Assembly (NCBI GenBank): GCA_024220525.1
Contig: JAMYWO010000022.1
Span: forward strand, 76,007 to 140,006
Length of the DNA: 64,000 bases
Origin: Cochliopodium minus
Taxonomy: Eukaryota; Discosea; Himatismenida; Cochliopodiidae
Direction of reading: 5' to 3'
Shown here piece by piece: positions 21,555 to 34,300 of this stretch (within the stretch, counting starts at the first letter, position 1; each line of letters starts with the position of its first letter). A program made the position numbers and the translations under genes. Under the pieces are notes generated by a model. That model made no database searches. It saw nothing but the letters and a program-made list of their open reading frames with translations, and had not been told where the DNA came from.

Positions 21555-21744
21555 TATCTTATTGTTCAAATGAGTTTATCTTTCTTTTCAATTTTTTTAT
21601 TTTTATTTATTTTTTGTTTTGTTTGAGAAGAATGGAAGTTTATACAAAAAATGAGAAAATATTAAGAAAAAATGAAGAAGTAATTTTTGTAATCTCTTTA
21701 GTGAATTCATGAATCAAAGAGATATTCTTTAATTGACAATTTAT

Positions 21745-22509
21745 TTAAATTTCGGTTTGAAAAGTGAATTTGGCAAAAATAATCGATATTATAAACAATG
21801 TGAACAAGAGAATGTATCTTGAAGAATGAGATCCAAAATATTTGATAAAAATATTCTTCAAATGAATTGAAAATCGATTAATTTTTTTGGAATTAACAAC
21901 TATTCTTTGATGATTGATAGGTTTGATTTTATTTGGAGTGGATAGATCAATCATTTCATCCAAAATTTCATTTCCATTTTTATTTTGTTGAGAATTAGGC
22001 TCATCCTTTTCGTTATCGTTCATTTTCATCAAAATTTCTTTTTCCAATTTTTTCTGTAACAACTCCTCCTTATTTTTGAGTCCCATTTCTAATTCCTCCA
22101 TCTTTTTTCCCATCTCTGTTAATCTCTCTTCAATATTTATATTTCTATCTTTCAATTCACCAATGATGATCTCATATTGTTTATTCTGTTGATTAGTTTT
22201 GTTATTATTGATTTCTTTTTCAATATTTGCTTTCTCTTCTCTTTCTTTCAATTCTTTATTTTCCCTTTCATAATTTTCACATTTAATTTTGAGAAGATTC
22301 ATATCCTGTTCGTATTCATTCATTTTGAGTTGTATATTTTTATTCTCCACTTCCAGATCTATATTCTTCTTTTCCAGTTCCTGATATTTCAACATTAATT
22401 GTTTCACAATCAATTCTATGGTGGATAATTTATCGAATGAATTCTTCTCCATTGATTCCTTCTTAGATATCTTGTTTATTATATCGTCTACTTTAGATAC
22501 TAAATTCAT
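21745..22509 (-). CDS. Tail-anchored coiled-coil protein (tandem paralogue 1)
   Basis: A single-exon, 254-residue frame. Residues 1-165 are a long heptad-rich coiled coil (LKYQELEKKNIDLEVENKN and similar), followed by a polar linker and a C-terminal hydrophobic helix, YILLFTLFIISIIFAKFTF, with only four residues after it. That layout is typical of tail-anchored membrane tethers. The coiled-coil part is nearly identical to the gene at 22673-23428, but the paralogue lacks the membrane helix. Inferred role: organelle tether or scaffold, possibly heterodimerising with its soluble twin. No known family recognised. Confidence 0.7.
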   Translation of the reverse strand: MNLVSKVDDIINKISKKESMEKNSFDKLSTIELIVKQLMLKYQELEKKNIDLEVENKNIQLKMNEYEQDMNLLKIKCENYERENKELKEREEKANIEKEINNNKTNQQNKQYEIIIGELKDRNINIEERLTEMGKKMEELEMGLKNKEELLQKKLEKEILMKMNDNEKDEPNSQQNKNGNEILDEMIDLSTPNKIKPINHQRIVVNSKKINRFSIHLKNIFIKYFGSHSSRYILLFTLFIISIIFAKFTFQTEI

Positions 22510-22672
22510 TTTTTTTTATTTTATTTTTAATTTATTATATTTAAATTTCAAACTAAATAGGATATTTTTGAAAAAATGTTCAGATTTTTTTTGAGGAGTA
22601 AATTTGAAATATTATTTAAAAAGTTCTTTATTTAACTCACAATTTGGAAAAATTTTCTCGTTTTTGTTGTCA

Positions 22673-23428
22673 TTACTTATCTTTTCTTATCAACATATAA
22701 ATATTTTCATTTGAATGAATATCTCGATTATCTCCAAAGATGGTTGAATCGAAACTTGAATTTTTTAATGTTTCATAATAACTGCTCTTAAATCCATTTT
22801 TGCTTAATCGCTCTCTTATTGGAGAAATTTTTATCAATTCTTTTCTATTCTCTTCTTTTTTGCCATTATCAAATGAATTATGGAAACCATTTTGTTTATA
22901 TTGGTTAATTTGTTTTGTCTTTTTATTCGATGAATCGTGGATTTTCATTAATTTTTCTTTCTTCAATTTTTTCTTTAACATCTCCTCCTTATTTTTGAGT
23001 CCCATTTCTAATTCCTCCATCTTTTTTCCCATCTCCGTCAATCTCTCTTCAATATTTTTATTTCTATCTTTCAATTCACCAATGATGATCTCATATTGTT
23101 TATTCTGTTGATTAGTTTTGTTATTATTGATTTCTTTTTCAATATTTGCTTTCTCTTCTCTTTCTCTCAATTCTTTATTTTCCCTTTCATAATTTTCACA
23201 TTTAATTTGGAGCAGATTCATATCGTTTTCATATTCGTTTAATTTTTGATGCATATTTTTATTCTCCACTTCCAAATCTATATTCTTCTTTTCCAGTTCC
23301 TGATATTTCAACATTAATTGTTTGACAATCAATTCTATGTTTGTTAATTTATCAAATGAATTCTTCTCCATTGATTCCTTCTTTGATATCTTAACAATAA
23401 TATCTTCAACCCTGGTCACCATATTCAT
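22673..23428 (-). CDS. Coiled-coil protein without membrane anchor (tandem paralogue 2)
   Basis: A 251-residue single-exon frame. Residues 1-165 match the neighbouring gene almost residue for residue (EKSNFDKL-type start, EELEMGLKNKEE end), showing recent tandem duplication. After that the sequences part: this copy ends in a polar, basic tail (IRERLSKNGFKSSYYETLKN) with no hydrophobic helix. The pair could form mixed soluble/anchored coiled-coil dimers. Upstream, 23429-23867 (439 bp) is AT-rich spacer shared with the divergent PA-domain gene, and I see nothing else in it. Confidence 0.7.
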   Translation of the reverse strand: MNMVTRVEDIIVKISKKESMEKNSFDKLTNIELIVKQLMLKYQELEKKNIDLEVENKNMHQKLNEYENDMNLLQIKCENYERENKELREREEKANIEKEINNNKTNQQNKQYEIIIGELKDRNKNIEERLTEMGKKMEELEMGLKNKEEMLKKKLKKEKLMKIHDSSNKKTKQINQYKQNGFHNSFDNGKKEENRKELIKISPIRERLSKNGFKSSYYETLKNSSFDSTIFGDNRDIHSNENIYMLIRKDK

Positions 23429-23867
23429 TTTTTTTATTCCAAATTATAATATCTATATAAAATTTGTTTCTTCAAGTCTAGATTGGGAAGTTTTTACAAT
23501 TGAGTAATGTTTAATGGAATGAGTAACTAATATTTGACATTCTTTCTTAAATCTAAAGTTTTTTACATTATATTTCCTTCATTTATAATGACAAAGAATT
23601 GCTGGCCAAAACTTTAATGATCTTTTTAATCCAATTTTGATGGAGAAAGTTTTGAAAATTATAATATTCAAATTTATTTTATTTTTCACAAAAGGAGTTA
23701 ATATTGAAAACAAAATGCACAAAGGACATGAAATTGAAAGGAAATTTATTCCTCAATTCAAACATCTTTTTCTTAAAATCATACAATAAGACTCCGAACA
23801 TATATGAAAAAATATTAAAAAAAAACCTATAAATATAAAATACTAACACAATCCACACAGAATATAT

Positions 23868-26197
23868 ATGATAAAATTTTTTCTTTGTTTGAGCATATTA
23901 TTTTTAATTGCGAATGGATTGAAATGGAAAAAGATTGGAGATGAGAATTGGCAAGAAATAGACACATATGTATTCAAAGGAAATACAAATTATCTACCAT
24001 ATCCTTTCATTGAAAAGCTTGTTCCTATAAATAATATAAGAGGTATTGGAGATGATTCTATATACAGTTGCAAAGAAGTAATGAATTCAATGAAGGTATA
24101 AAAAAAAAAAAAACAAAAAAATAATAATAAATTAATTTTCCTTGATTTATAAATAAATAAAAAATACAAATAATGAGACTATTTTTAGTCATTATACAGT
24201 TATTCAATTTAGAAATAATGACACTAAGGAAACTTTTCTTTTTATCTTTGTGGATTGGATTTAATTTATTTTAGAAATCTTAAGAATTTATTAACTTTCG
24301 ATTTAAAATTATCAGAGAAAAAAAATAAAAATTAATAAAAAAATTTTAAACAATTAAATAGATAGAAGGCAAAATAGCATTGATAGGGTATGGAAATGGA
24401 TGCCCAATAGAAAGACACATAGAAATTGCACAAAATGCAGGAGCAATAGCTGCAGTAATAATAACAGGTAAAGAATAATAGAATAAAAAGAATAATGATC
24501 CCCAAATCAAATCTCATTCTTTTTTTATAATTTATAAATTAAAATTTTTATAATTATTTAAAATCAATATTAATTATTATTTTTTAATTGTAAATTTATT
24601 TTAGAATGGGAAATGTGCAATTATTTGGATCAACAAACACACAAGTACTCAAATAAAATCCCTGCCATCTGTATAGAACACCAAAAAGAAAAGACAGAGA
24701 AATTCTTAAACTCCTTCATCTCTCTCAACAAAAACGAAGAAGAAGAAGAGGAAATCTACGTGGAATTCACCGCAGAGAACAATCCCATCAAAAAACTAAA
24801 CTATTTTTGGATGACTTTCTGCAGAGTATTTTTCTTGTGCTTCTTCGCCACCAACACTGTTTTGTTGATGATCAGAATGGTCCATTTCTGTAGAGTCGGA
24901 GAAAAGAATTTGTTTTCATTTCCTTATGTCATTTTTCTTTCATTGTTATTGCGTAAAAAAAAAAATCATTTTTCTTTTCATTTTATAAATTTCACATTTT
25001 TTTTTATTTTTTTCAAATATTTAATTTTTTTAATATTTTTTTATTTTTAACTTTAATTTTTCATTATTTTCCATATTCATCAAATATTTAATTTTTGATT
25101 TTTATTTTAATTATTTTTATTTTTATTTTTATTTTTTTTTGTTTTTAATTGTTTTTTTTCTTATTTTTCTTGATTTTTTTGATTTTTAAATTTTTTAATT
25201 TTTATTTAACGATTTTAGTGAATTTAATATCTTCTTCCAAGTTTTATGATCCATACGGCTATTTTTCAGTGATAAACAATTGGCAGTACAACCTCAAACT
25301 GGTAGTCCTCTCCTTCATCCCTTTCACTGTACTTTACGTCTCTCTCAACATCTATTTCTTCCAAGCCATGAAAAGCGTTGAGAACATTTGCAGTAATTGG
25401 AGAAAATTTGTCTTGTTGTTATCTATTTCTTTGTCTCTCTCTTCTATCTTTGGTAAATTTATTTTATTTATATTTATTATTATTATTTTTTTTATTTTAT
25501 AATTTTTTTTTTGTATAATATTATTTTATTTTATATTTATTTTTTTTATTTTAATAATTTATTTCAACATTCATTTCATTTTAAATTAATTTAATTTTGA
25601 TTTTTATTTTTATTTTATTTTTATTTTTTAGTTTATTTGTCTTATTACTTGAAATTGGCTGTCGATGAATCTCAAGCTCCTTTTGTCCAAGCAATATCCT
25701 CTATTTTGTAAAACCAATATTAATTTTTATTTTTATTTTTATTTTTTATTTAATTTAATTTTTTAATATAATTTTTTATTTTTTATGTTTTATTTTTATT
25801 TATATCAAATTTTAGGACAATTATTGATAATATTGTATTCTTGACAAGATTCATCTTGATTGTGAAAACCATTGTACTCACAAGAAAGAAACATTTCTCG
25901 GAAAACCCTTCCATCAAGAACGAAATGAAGTGGATCCACTTCTGGATCTCTATTTCCAGCTTTGTGTACTTCCTCGTCTTAACTGCTTCTTTACTCACTA
26001 ATTTTGAAGAGCCACTCAACAAACCTTTCAAAAGACTCATTATTTACTGTTGCTTTTATTTCGGTTATGCTGTTTCTTCTTTTGGCTTGTTCTTTCTTTT
26101 TGATCCTGTTGACAAGAAAGTTGTTCGTACAGATGATCTTGTCATTGTCAATTTTGATGAAAAGAATAGTGTTGATCATGTCATTCTCCAACTCTAA
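23868..26197 (+). CDS. PA-domain seven-transmembrane protein (receptor-like)
   Basis: Six exons (23868-24095, 24362-24467, 24605-24952, 25219-25452, 25632-25707, 25816-26197) sum to 1,374 nt, 457 residues. It starts with a signal peptide (MIKFFLCLSILFLIANG). Exon 2 encodes a protease-associated domain core: IEGKIALIGYGNGCPIERHI, then AQNAGAIAAVIIT. An acidic stretch leads to seven hydrophobic helices, among them VFFLCFFATNTVLLMIRM, LKLVVLSFIPFTVLYVSLNI, WIHFWISISSFVYFLVLTAS and IIYCCFYFGYAVSSFGLFFL. A short acidic tail follows. PA domains usually mediate ligand or substrate contact in sorting receptors and proteases. With seven helices this looks like an orphan receptor or channel-like protein; the function is inferred only from layout. 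Confidence 0.75.
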
Positions 26198-26469
26198 ATC
26201 CAATCACCAACAAAACAAAACACAACAACATAAAAAAATACACCACACAAACACAAATTACCTTCTCCTCTTTCTTTTTCCTTTTCAACTTTATTTAACT
26301 TTTAATAATAATTTGAAAGAAAAATACACATAAAACACATCATATAAAACTCTTTAAAAAACAAAAAATAAAAAAAAATAAAAACAAAAATAAAAATAAA
26401 AAGGATGTTTAAAAAACATCTCAAACAATTTTAAAATTAAAAAAAACTTTCAAACACTCAATTTTTTTT

Positions 26470-27517
26470 TCATTTTGAAATATTTAATAAATTTAGTAAG
26501 TTTTGAGCATTAACTTTAGGATCATCATGTTCTGCATTAAAAATAAAATCGAAATAACCAAGTTGGTTAATCAACAAATAGTTTTTTTGTACATTTTGGA
26601 AGAAACTTCCATCCAACTCTCCCAACACTTTCCTCGTCTCACTTTCAGTCATTTCATTTATATTTTTGTGTCTTTTCAACATTCTTTTTTCAACTATTTT
26701 AGTGCCTGGATCAATCCAAACAAATTGACAAGAAAAAGACTTTTTGTAAAAAAAGTATTTATAAACATTTATTTTTCTTTATATTTTATTTTTATTTTTT
26801 TATTTTTCTTTATATTTTATTTTTATTTTTATATTTTTTTCATTATTTTTTTTTTCATTATTTTTTTTTCATTTTTTTATTTTTTTACTTTTTTTATCTC
26901 TTCTGTAACATTCATTGAAAAATCATAGTTACGTTCATTTCTAGCAAACGCTTTTAAAGTCAAAGGTGATCTATCGAAAAATACAATATCCTTTCTCTTA
27001 TCTTTTAATACAGTTGGATCATTTTCTATTCTTTCAATTTCTGTCATCATATCATTCAACCATTTGATTTGCAAAACAGATCCATCAGCAGGATATCTTT
27101 TATTCTAAATTTCTTATCTTGTTAATTATCAATATTTTTTTTTTTTATAAATTTCTTTGTTATTTACCTTGTTGCATAAATCAACAAAATTCTCCAAATA
27201 GACGTGAAAATTGTATTCATTTTGTAAACTATCACATATTGTTGACTTGTGTAAAATTAAATATAAGATAGGTATAATATTAAAGATAATTCATTCAAAT
27301 AATGAAGCATCTATACAAATGATTTCATATAATCCTATTTTAATATTTTCAAGGTTTCATATCAAATACTTTCCAATATTTTCATTTATACCTTTCCCAC
27401 TGCAGCCATTCCTTCTAAAAATACAAATTTGGGTTTAATGATATTATTTACAATGGATCTTTGTGTTATATTAAAGAACTTGGGAATCTTTTTGAAATTT
27501 TTTTTGATTCTCAACAT
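26470..27517 (-). CDS. P-loop (deoxy)nucleoside/nucleotide kinase-like protein
   Basis: Four exons (27517-27392, 27245-27168, 27104-26889, 26739-26470) sum to 690 nt, 229 residues. Joining exons 1 and 2 completes a P-loop, FLEGMAAVGKST. FFDRSPLT follows in exon 3 (the D-R-S motif of the deoxynucleoside kinase/thymidylate kinase group), and a lid-like KRMLKRHKN lies in exon 4. The first 27 residues (MLRIKKNFKKIPKFFNITQR) are basic and lack acids, like a mitochondrial presequence. Likely role: phosphorylation of a nucleoside or nucleotide for salvage, perhaps for mitochondrial DNA. The exact substrate cannot be read from sequence. Confidence 0.75.
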
Positions 27518-27777
27518 TTTTTTTTTTTATTTTATTTTTTCACCTTTTTTTTTGTGATTTTTCTCAACATCGCAGATAAAATTAGAGTGATTTTAAAGAA
27601 AATTACTCAAAAAATAAAAGTAAAGAAAAAGAAATCTTGGGATTAATTATTTTCCTTTAAAATATAGGATCATTAAAAGGTACCCTAAAAAAGGATCAAT
27701 CCACTTTAATAAAGTACTGTGATAATAAAATTCAACAACATTAAATTTTAAAAAAAAAAAAAAAAATAAAAAAAAAA

Positions 27778-29526
27778 ATGGAGGAAACTTTAGTCAAAGA
27801 AGAAGGAAATTCAATGATCGAACAAAAAGAAATTAACAAGAAAAGTTCTGTGGTAGTAGAAGAAAAAAATGAAATTTTGATTCCGAAAATAAAAGGGATC
27901 CAAAATTTTAACTTGTTCAATAGACCAAGCATACTTTCGAACGAAGCAGATCATAATCTTCAAAAGATAATGAAGATAGGGATATTGATAATGGTGAAAA
28001 AAAACTAAAAAAATCAACTTTTTTTTTTTACACTTTTATTTCACTTTCACTATTTTTAATTAATTAATTATTTATATCTTGTTTGTGATTAATTTTGCTT
28101 TATAAATAAAATTATTTAATTTGAAATCTATACTAATCCCGAATTTACTTATATTATAGGTCATTTTAAGTTCACCTCTTTTGATACAGAACATAAAGAA
28201 TTCTCGTCTTAGCATGTTGTTGGATATCTTCAACATTATGTTGAAATGCTACAAACTCCCACTTGTGTATATCACTTTGGGATTGAACATCTTCGTACAT
28301 GCAACCTATCTTTTGGAAATTGCAGCTGTTAGAAGGAAAATGTCTGATGAAAACATCCTTTTGTTGCAGATTGTTAATATGATTCTATTGACATTATACC
28401 CGGTGGTATCGATATTGGTTTCAAAGCCTATTATGGGTAAAAAAATCATAAATTTTTATTTATTTAGCTGAAATTTTTTTCATTTTATATTTCCTTTTTA
28501 AATTCTTTTTTCTCACCTTTTTCTTTCCTTTCTTTAGTTTCATCCATCTTGATAATGTTATTTAGTACTTCAATCACCATGAAATTGATCTCTTATATGC
28601 ATATCAATCATATGCTGAGAAAGATCTATCGTGATAATCCTCCAGTAACATCCATCTCGAACAAATTGAAATATCCCGTCAATCTCAGCCTATTCAGTCT
28701 CTATTATTTCATCCTGGCTCCAACATTATGCTATCAGGTAGAATATCCAAAAGTATCAAAGATGAAGAAACGTTTTTTGCTCTTTAACATGTTGGAATTA
28801 GTAAAAATTAATTAATTATTTGTTTCTATTTTTTTTTATATTTTTTTCTCTTTCTAATTATTTTCATTTAAAGTTGTTTCTATCTTACGTGATCTATGTA
28901 ATAAGTGTTGAATGGATGGTAAATTGATTTCAAAATTTAATTGTTTTATTTATCTTTCTATTTTTTCTTAATAGTTGCCTCTTTTGAATGATTCGATCCA
29001 AAACAATCTCTTCAATCCACTGAACTTGATAGGATACAACATCAAGATTGCGATCCCCTTCATTCTAGTGTGGATGATCGGCTTCTACGTCTTCTTCGAC
29101 AAATTCCTAAACATCTGCGCAGAGATCACCTGCTGGGGAGACCGTGAATTCTATAAAGAATTCTGGAACAGCAGCACCTTTGCAAACTTTTGGAATCATT
29201 GGAACATGCCTGTCCACAACTGGATTTCAAGACATCTCTACCATCCCTTGCTTAATGCAAAGTTTTCCAAGAATCTCTGTTTGATAATTTGTTTCTTGGT
29301 TAGTGCAATCTATCACGAGTTGATTATTAGTGTCTCCTTTGGAAATTTGAAGTTGTGGGCTTTTATTGGAATGGTTTTGCAAATCCCTTTGTTCCCCTTG
29401 TCTCAGTACATTTCCAAGAGACTCGGCTTGATTGTGGGAAAGATTTTCGTGTGGTCTACCTTGATCCTTGGCCAGTCTCTAATTCTCCTCTTCTATTATA
29501 ACGATTACCAACTCGAAAACATTTGA
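27778..29526 (+). CDS. DGAT1: Diacylglycerol O-acyltransferase 1 (MBOAT family)
   Basis: Five exons (27778-27993, 28160-28436, 28538-28800, 28874-28918, 28975-29526) sum to 1,353 nt, 450 residues. Diagnostic segments: APTLCYQVEYPKVSKMKKRF, REFYKEFWNSSTFANFW, NHWNMPVHNWISRHLYHPLL, the catalytic histidine in SAIYHELIISV, then LWAFIGMVLQIPL and the ending GQSLILLFYYNDY. It is a polytopic ER enzyme joining acyl-CoA to diacylglycerol to make triacylglycerol for lipid droplets. The C-terminal segment favours DGAT1 over sterol O-acyltransferase. The first 70 residues are a charged cytosolic region, as in DGAT1. Length is slightly below animal DGAT1. Confidence 0.92.
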
Positions 29527-29642
29527 GTATTTTTAAGAAAAAGAAAAAAAAATTTATTTATTTATTTGTTAAAAAAAAAAGAAGAGATTTGTTAATAAAA
29601 GTATAAAAAAAAAGGTTTCAAAAAAAAGAATTTTCGTTTTTA

Positions 29643-31072
29643 TTAAAGCTTATTTCCAAAATAAAGAGAAGATTTGGTTCTGTATAGTTCTGTATCTTGG
29701 TCAGTGAAAGTATTGAAGACAATAAGATCGATTTTGGTGTGATTATCATTAACAGACAACCAGTTCTTAACTGTTTGGAAAGCCAAATGAGTAGCATCTT
29801 CCTTTGGGTACCCAAAAACGCCCGTAGAAATGCAACTAAAAAAAAATTGTAATTTAAAAAATTAACTTTTTCAAAAATTAAAAATAATAATTTTTTTACC
29901 AAAAAGCAACAGAACGTAGATTATTTTCTACACAACAATTCAAACAAGATTCATAAGATGATTTCAGTAAATTTTTTTTTTCTTCAGTCACATTCCCATT
30001 TTCAACTATTGGTCCTACTGTATGCTAAACATCAAAAAAAAAATGGAAAATTGAAAAAAGATAATTTTGAAATACTTTTCATTTTGTTTTTTTTTTTTTA
30101 CCAAAACATATTTTGAAGGGAGGTTGTAACCAGGAGTGATCTGTTTTTTCAAAAAAAAAAAATTTAAAATCGTTTCAAAAAGAATCTTTTTTTTTTTCTT
30201 TACTTTGCATAATCCAGTTTCTTCAAGGGTCTTTTGTAAATTCATTATTTCTTTACATTTTTCTCTCTAAAAAAGTTTTTGTTATAAAAAATTTCAACAA
30301 AATAAAAAATTACCAGTCTTGGTCCTGATGCACAATGAATTACATTGTCAATACATTTATGATCTTCTCTGTTTTAGAATATTGATTTATAATATAACTC
30401 TATTAATTTTTTTTTTTTTATTACGTGAAACATCCCAACATGTACTTGTTTGCAGCTTTAAATTAAAGTTGTTTTCAAATTTAAAGATTACAAAAATATT
30501 ATTGTGATATTTTTATACCATTTACTATTGCATCTATCTTCAAATCAACAATAGATCCTTGCCACTAAAATAAATAATTTTTTTTTTTTAAGATATTTGG
30601 ATTAAATGTTTTATTTTAATTATAAATTAATGATTATGGGATGGATAGATGTAATATGAGTTTTAGATTAAGATATATTCAAATATGATTAACAAATATT
30701 TAATTAATTTCATTATGGGTTTATGAAATGAATAAATAATAAAATTTTTGAGAGATATACCAAAACAATTTTATCTTTAAATTTCTCATCTTGAACTTTT
30801 AATCTATCCAATTTGAATGGATCAACCAATGGAGTCTTTTCTCTTTCAAAATTCAATAACTCATCGATATTTTTGTGAATTTCTTCAGGCAAATCGTTTT
30901 GTATGATGGTGAGGGAATATTGTATCCTCTTCCTCTTAGTGAGCTTCTCATTTTTGAAGATTTGATTATTTTTATTATTCTTGGTTGGCATAGTGGAAAG
31001 ATATTGGTGTATGATATCAACATTTTTGTTATATCTTTCTTCACTATTTGATGATCCTTCTTCTTCCTTCAT
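29643..31072 (-). CDS. Macrodomain ADP-ribosyl hydrolase, zinc-containing type
   Basis: Eight exons (31072-30761, 30564-30519, 30455-30425, 30368-30314, 30266-30204, 30140-30102, 30024-29900, 29835-29643) sum to 864 nt, 287 residues. The macrodomain core reads LWQGSIVDLKIDAIVNAANK, then YMLGCFTEDHKCIDNVIHCA, ITPGYNLPSKYVLHTVGPI and CCISTGVFGYPKEDA. The C-F-x-x-x-H-x-C-I-D stretch is the zinc-binding loop of the bacterial and fungal Zn-macrodomains (SauMacro/SpyMacro type) known to remove ADP-ribose from proteins, and the N-terminal extension (DPFKLDRLKVQDEKF) also fits that group. The protein probably reverses mono-ADP-ribosylation. The many tiny exons (31-63 nt) show long residence in this genome. 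Confidence 0.88.
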
Positions 31073-31354
31073 TTTTTTTTTAATGATTAGAAGAGATGAT
31101 ACATTTATTTTTTTATACTTTGTAAAATTTCGAATGATTCATCCTTATGAAAGAAGAAGATCTAAAAATACTTTTCAATTGTAAAAATTTATCAATTTTG
31201 AATTTTATCTTCATTTTATTTTTTAAAATAATAAAAAAATAAAAGAAATAAAAATAATAAAAGAAAAATTAAATAAACTTTTGAAAATAATAAAAGAAAA
31301 CTCTTTCATATTGATTTAATAAATAGATTTTTTTTTTTATTTAGGATGAAGAAC

Positions 31355-34300
31355 TTAATTGAACAAGACCTGCAAATCAGATTTGTCTTTGAGATCCAAA
31401 ACATCCTCATCACAAACAAGCTCAATCCTCTTCTCACCCTCCACCAAAAAAAGACGGAGAATATCTCGATCATCACCAAACTTGTCCTTGACAACAGACT
31501 TCAAAGAATCGAAACAGTGAGAATCAGAAACATTAAAACGTAAAATACGGAAAAAATTGTCATCGTCGCGACAAACATAAAAAGTTTTGATTGTTGAACG
31601 AGTAATATTAAAAGAAGAAAAAACATCTCTTATTTTCTCATTGTCTATTAGAAAGTTTTCGAGATCTTCGAGGTTGTCGCTCTTGGAGTCTTTCCATTCG
31701 AGGTGGGGGTTGGAATCGAGGAAGATCTCGCTGAGCTTCTTCTTGGTTTCGTTGGAGAAGTCGCTCCTTGAGACGGGGAAGGTGGTGGTGATGTTTACAA
31801 ATACAAAGTCGTTCAAGTAGTCTTTTACAATGGTATGTGGAGTAATCTACATAATATAAAAGAATAAATGAATAAAAAATAAAAGTAAAATAAAAGTAAA
31901 ACAAAAAATAAATGTAAAATAAATAAAAATAAATGTAAATTAGATAAAAATAAATGGAAATAAATGTAAATTAGATAAAAATAAATGGAAATAAATGGAA
32001 ATAAATGTAAAATAGATAAAAATAAAAACAAAATTAATAAAAACAAAAAATAAATGAATAGATAAAAAATAAAAACAAAATTAATGAAAACTATTTATTT
32101 TTTATTACATCTCCTGCAGTACATCCATTGACATCTTTAACTGTAAAATCTGCTCCTTTTAAAATCAGTAAATCAACCATCTAGATATTTAAATATGACA
32201 TAAATAAAAAGTATTTAAAAAGATAAATTTAAAAATTTTATCAATTTCTTTTTTTATAAATTTTTTTTTTACTTCAAGGGAGGATTGTGGAGAATGATGT
32301 ATTGCGGCTAAATGTATGGGGTAATACTGAGGATATCTTTTCATACATAAGTTGAGTTGGGGATTTCCCAAATCGAGAATGCCTTTCCAAAATATTAATA
32401 AAATTAAAAAATATAAAAATAAAACATAAAAAATAAAACATAAAAAATAAAATAAATTAAAAGATAAAAAAAAGATAAAATTTTTAAAAAATAAAAAAAT
32501 AATAAATTGAAGTTTATTTTTTTTTACAATTTAACAAATCCACATCTCCCATTTGCAAAACTTCATGTATTGGCAAAGAACCAAATGAATCAAATCTGTC
32601 CAATATTACATCTCTTCTAGTAAGCTCCTTCACAAACTCTATTTGGCACAACTGACAAGCTAAAAAAAAAATTAAAATTAAAAAATTTAAAAAAAAATTA
32701 AAATTAAAAAAAAAAAAAATTAAAAAAATTAAAGATTTTTTAAATTAAAAAAAAATTTTTTATTTACCCAACAATATTAAATTTTGTTGATTTTTATTAA
32801 TTACATTTATCAAAATTTTCTCATCAAATTTTTTAGTGAAGACATTCATTGCAGAAAAGAAACGGGGAAAATTGTTTTTGAAGATGGATTGGTGGAAAGC
32901 AGTCTCGCCATCATTGTCCTGCTCTACCAAATAACTGATGTCGTTTATTTTTTGGCAAATCAACTCACAAAATCTTTCTGCCAACAAATTATCTTTCTCA
33001 ATATTTTCTAACAAAAAAATGTTTTAAAAAAAAAAATGAAATAAAAAAAAAATATAAAAAAAAAATTAAATCTAAACAAAAAAAGAAAATAAAATAAAAA
33101 TTAAATTAAAATTAAATAAAAGTTAAAATTAAATTTAAATAAAAGAATTAATTTCAAAAAAAAATAAAATTGAAAAAATAAATAAATAAAAATAAAAGTA
33201 AATATAAATAAAAAATAAAGTATAAAAAATGAATAAATATTTGTTTAAAAATAAAAATTTTTTTAACCATTATCTTTTTTATCTTCATTTAATTCTTTGG
33301 GAGGCTGACTCATAAAAAACAAGAAAGCATGCTTTCCACTCAAACAATCTTTCATTTCTATGTCGCATTTATCGCACTCAAGTAATAAATTGCTGATTCT
33401 CAAATCACTTCCCAAAATAGATAAATGAAGAGCAGTAAGTCCTCCCCTTTTCTTTCCTAATAACAAAAAATGATAAAGTTTAAATAAAAAAGTTTTTTTT
33501 TTTCAATGATCAAAAAAAAACGAGAATTTATTTTTAATAAATATTTTTTTTTATTTTTTCAATGAAGAAAAAAAAATTTAATATTTCTTACTTTTAATTT
33601 TTATGCTATTTCTTATTTTTTATTTGTTTATTGCTTTGTTTTTATCAATTTTTCTTTATATATTTTTGCCTTACCAAATAATTTTTGATCCAAATTATTT
33701 TTTATTGGCGGAGCTTTCATTATTTCGCTCATTTGCTTATAAGTGTTGAACTCCAAAGACTGGAGCTGTTGGGGTTTCTTGTTGGGTCTAAGAGAGTTTA
33801 TTTGCGAAGATTCCTGTTGAGTTCTTTCGAATGGATCTTTGGAATAACTGTCTTGTTGTTTGTTGATATCAAAAAGATCTCTCTAAAAAAATTATTTAAA
33901 AATTAATTTAAAAAATAAAATAAAAAATTAATTTTAAAAATATTTTTTTTTTTGACATGTTTGATTATTATTTCCACAATCTCATAACAATTCGATTTAC
34001 AAGCTAATATCAAACAGTTTTGTGATTGTTCGTTTTCATTATTGAGGATCTGTTCCAACATGTTCTCCTTTATCGAATGTTCGATCATCAATTTGAAGAG
34101 ATCGATTTGTTTAAACAGACATGCATAATGTATCTATTTTATATTGGATGATCTTTGAATGGTATCAATATATATACTGTTAAAATTTTTTATTACGGGT
34201 ATATTCCCTCCTATTGATTTTGATAGTAATTGTTTGTTTGATGTTTTCAAAGATAATAAGTATTTCAAAAATTCTGTCCTTCTATACAAATCATCTTTGG

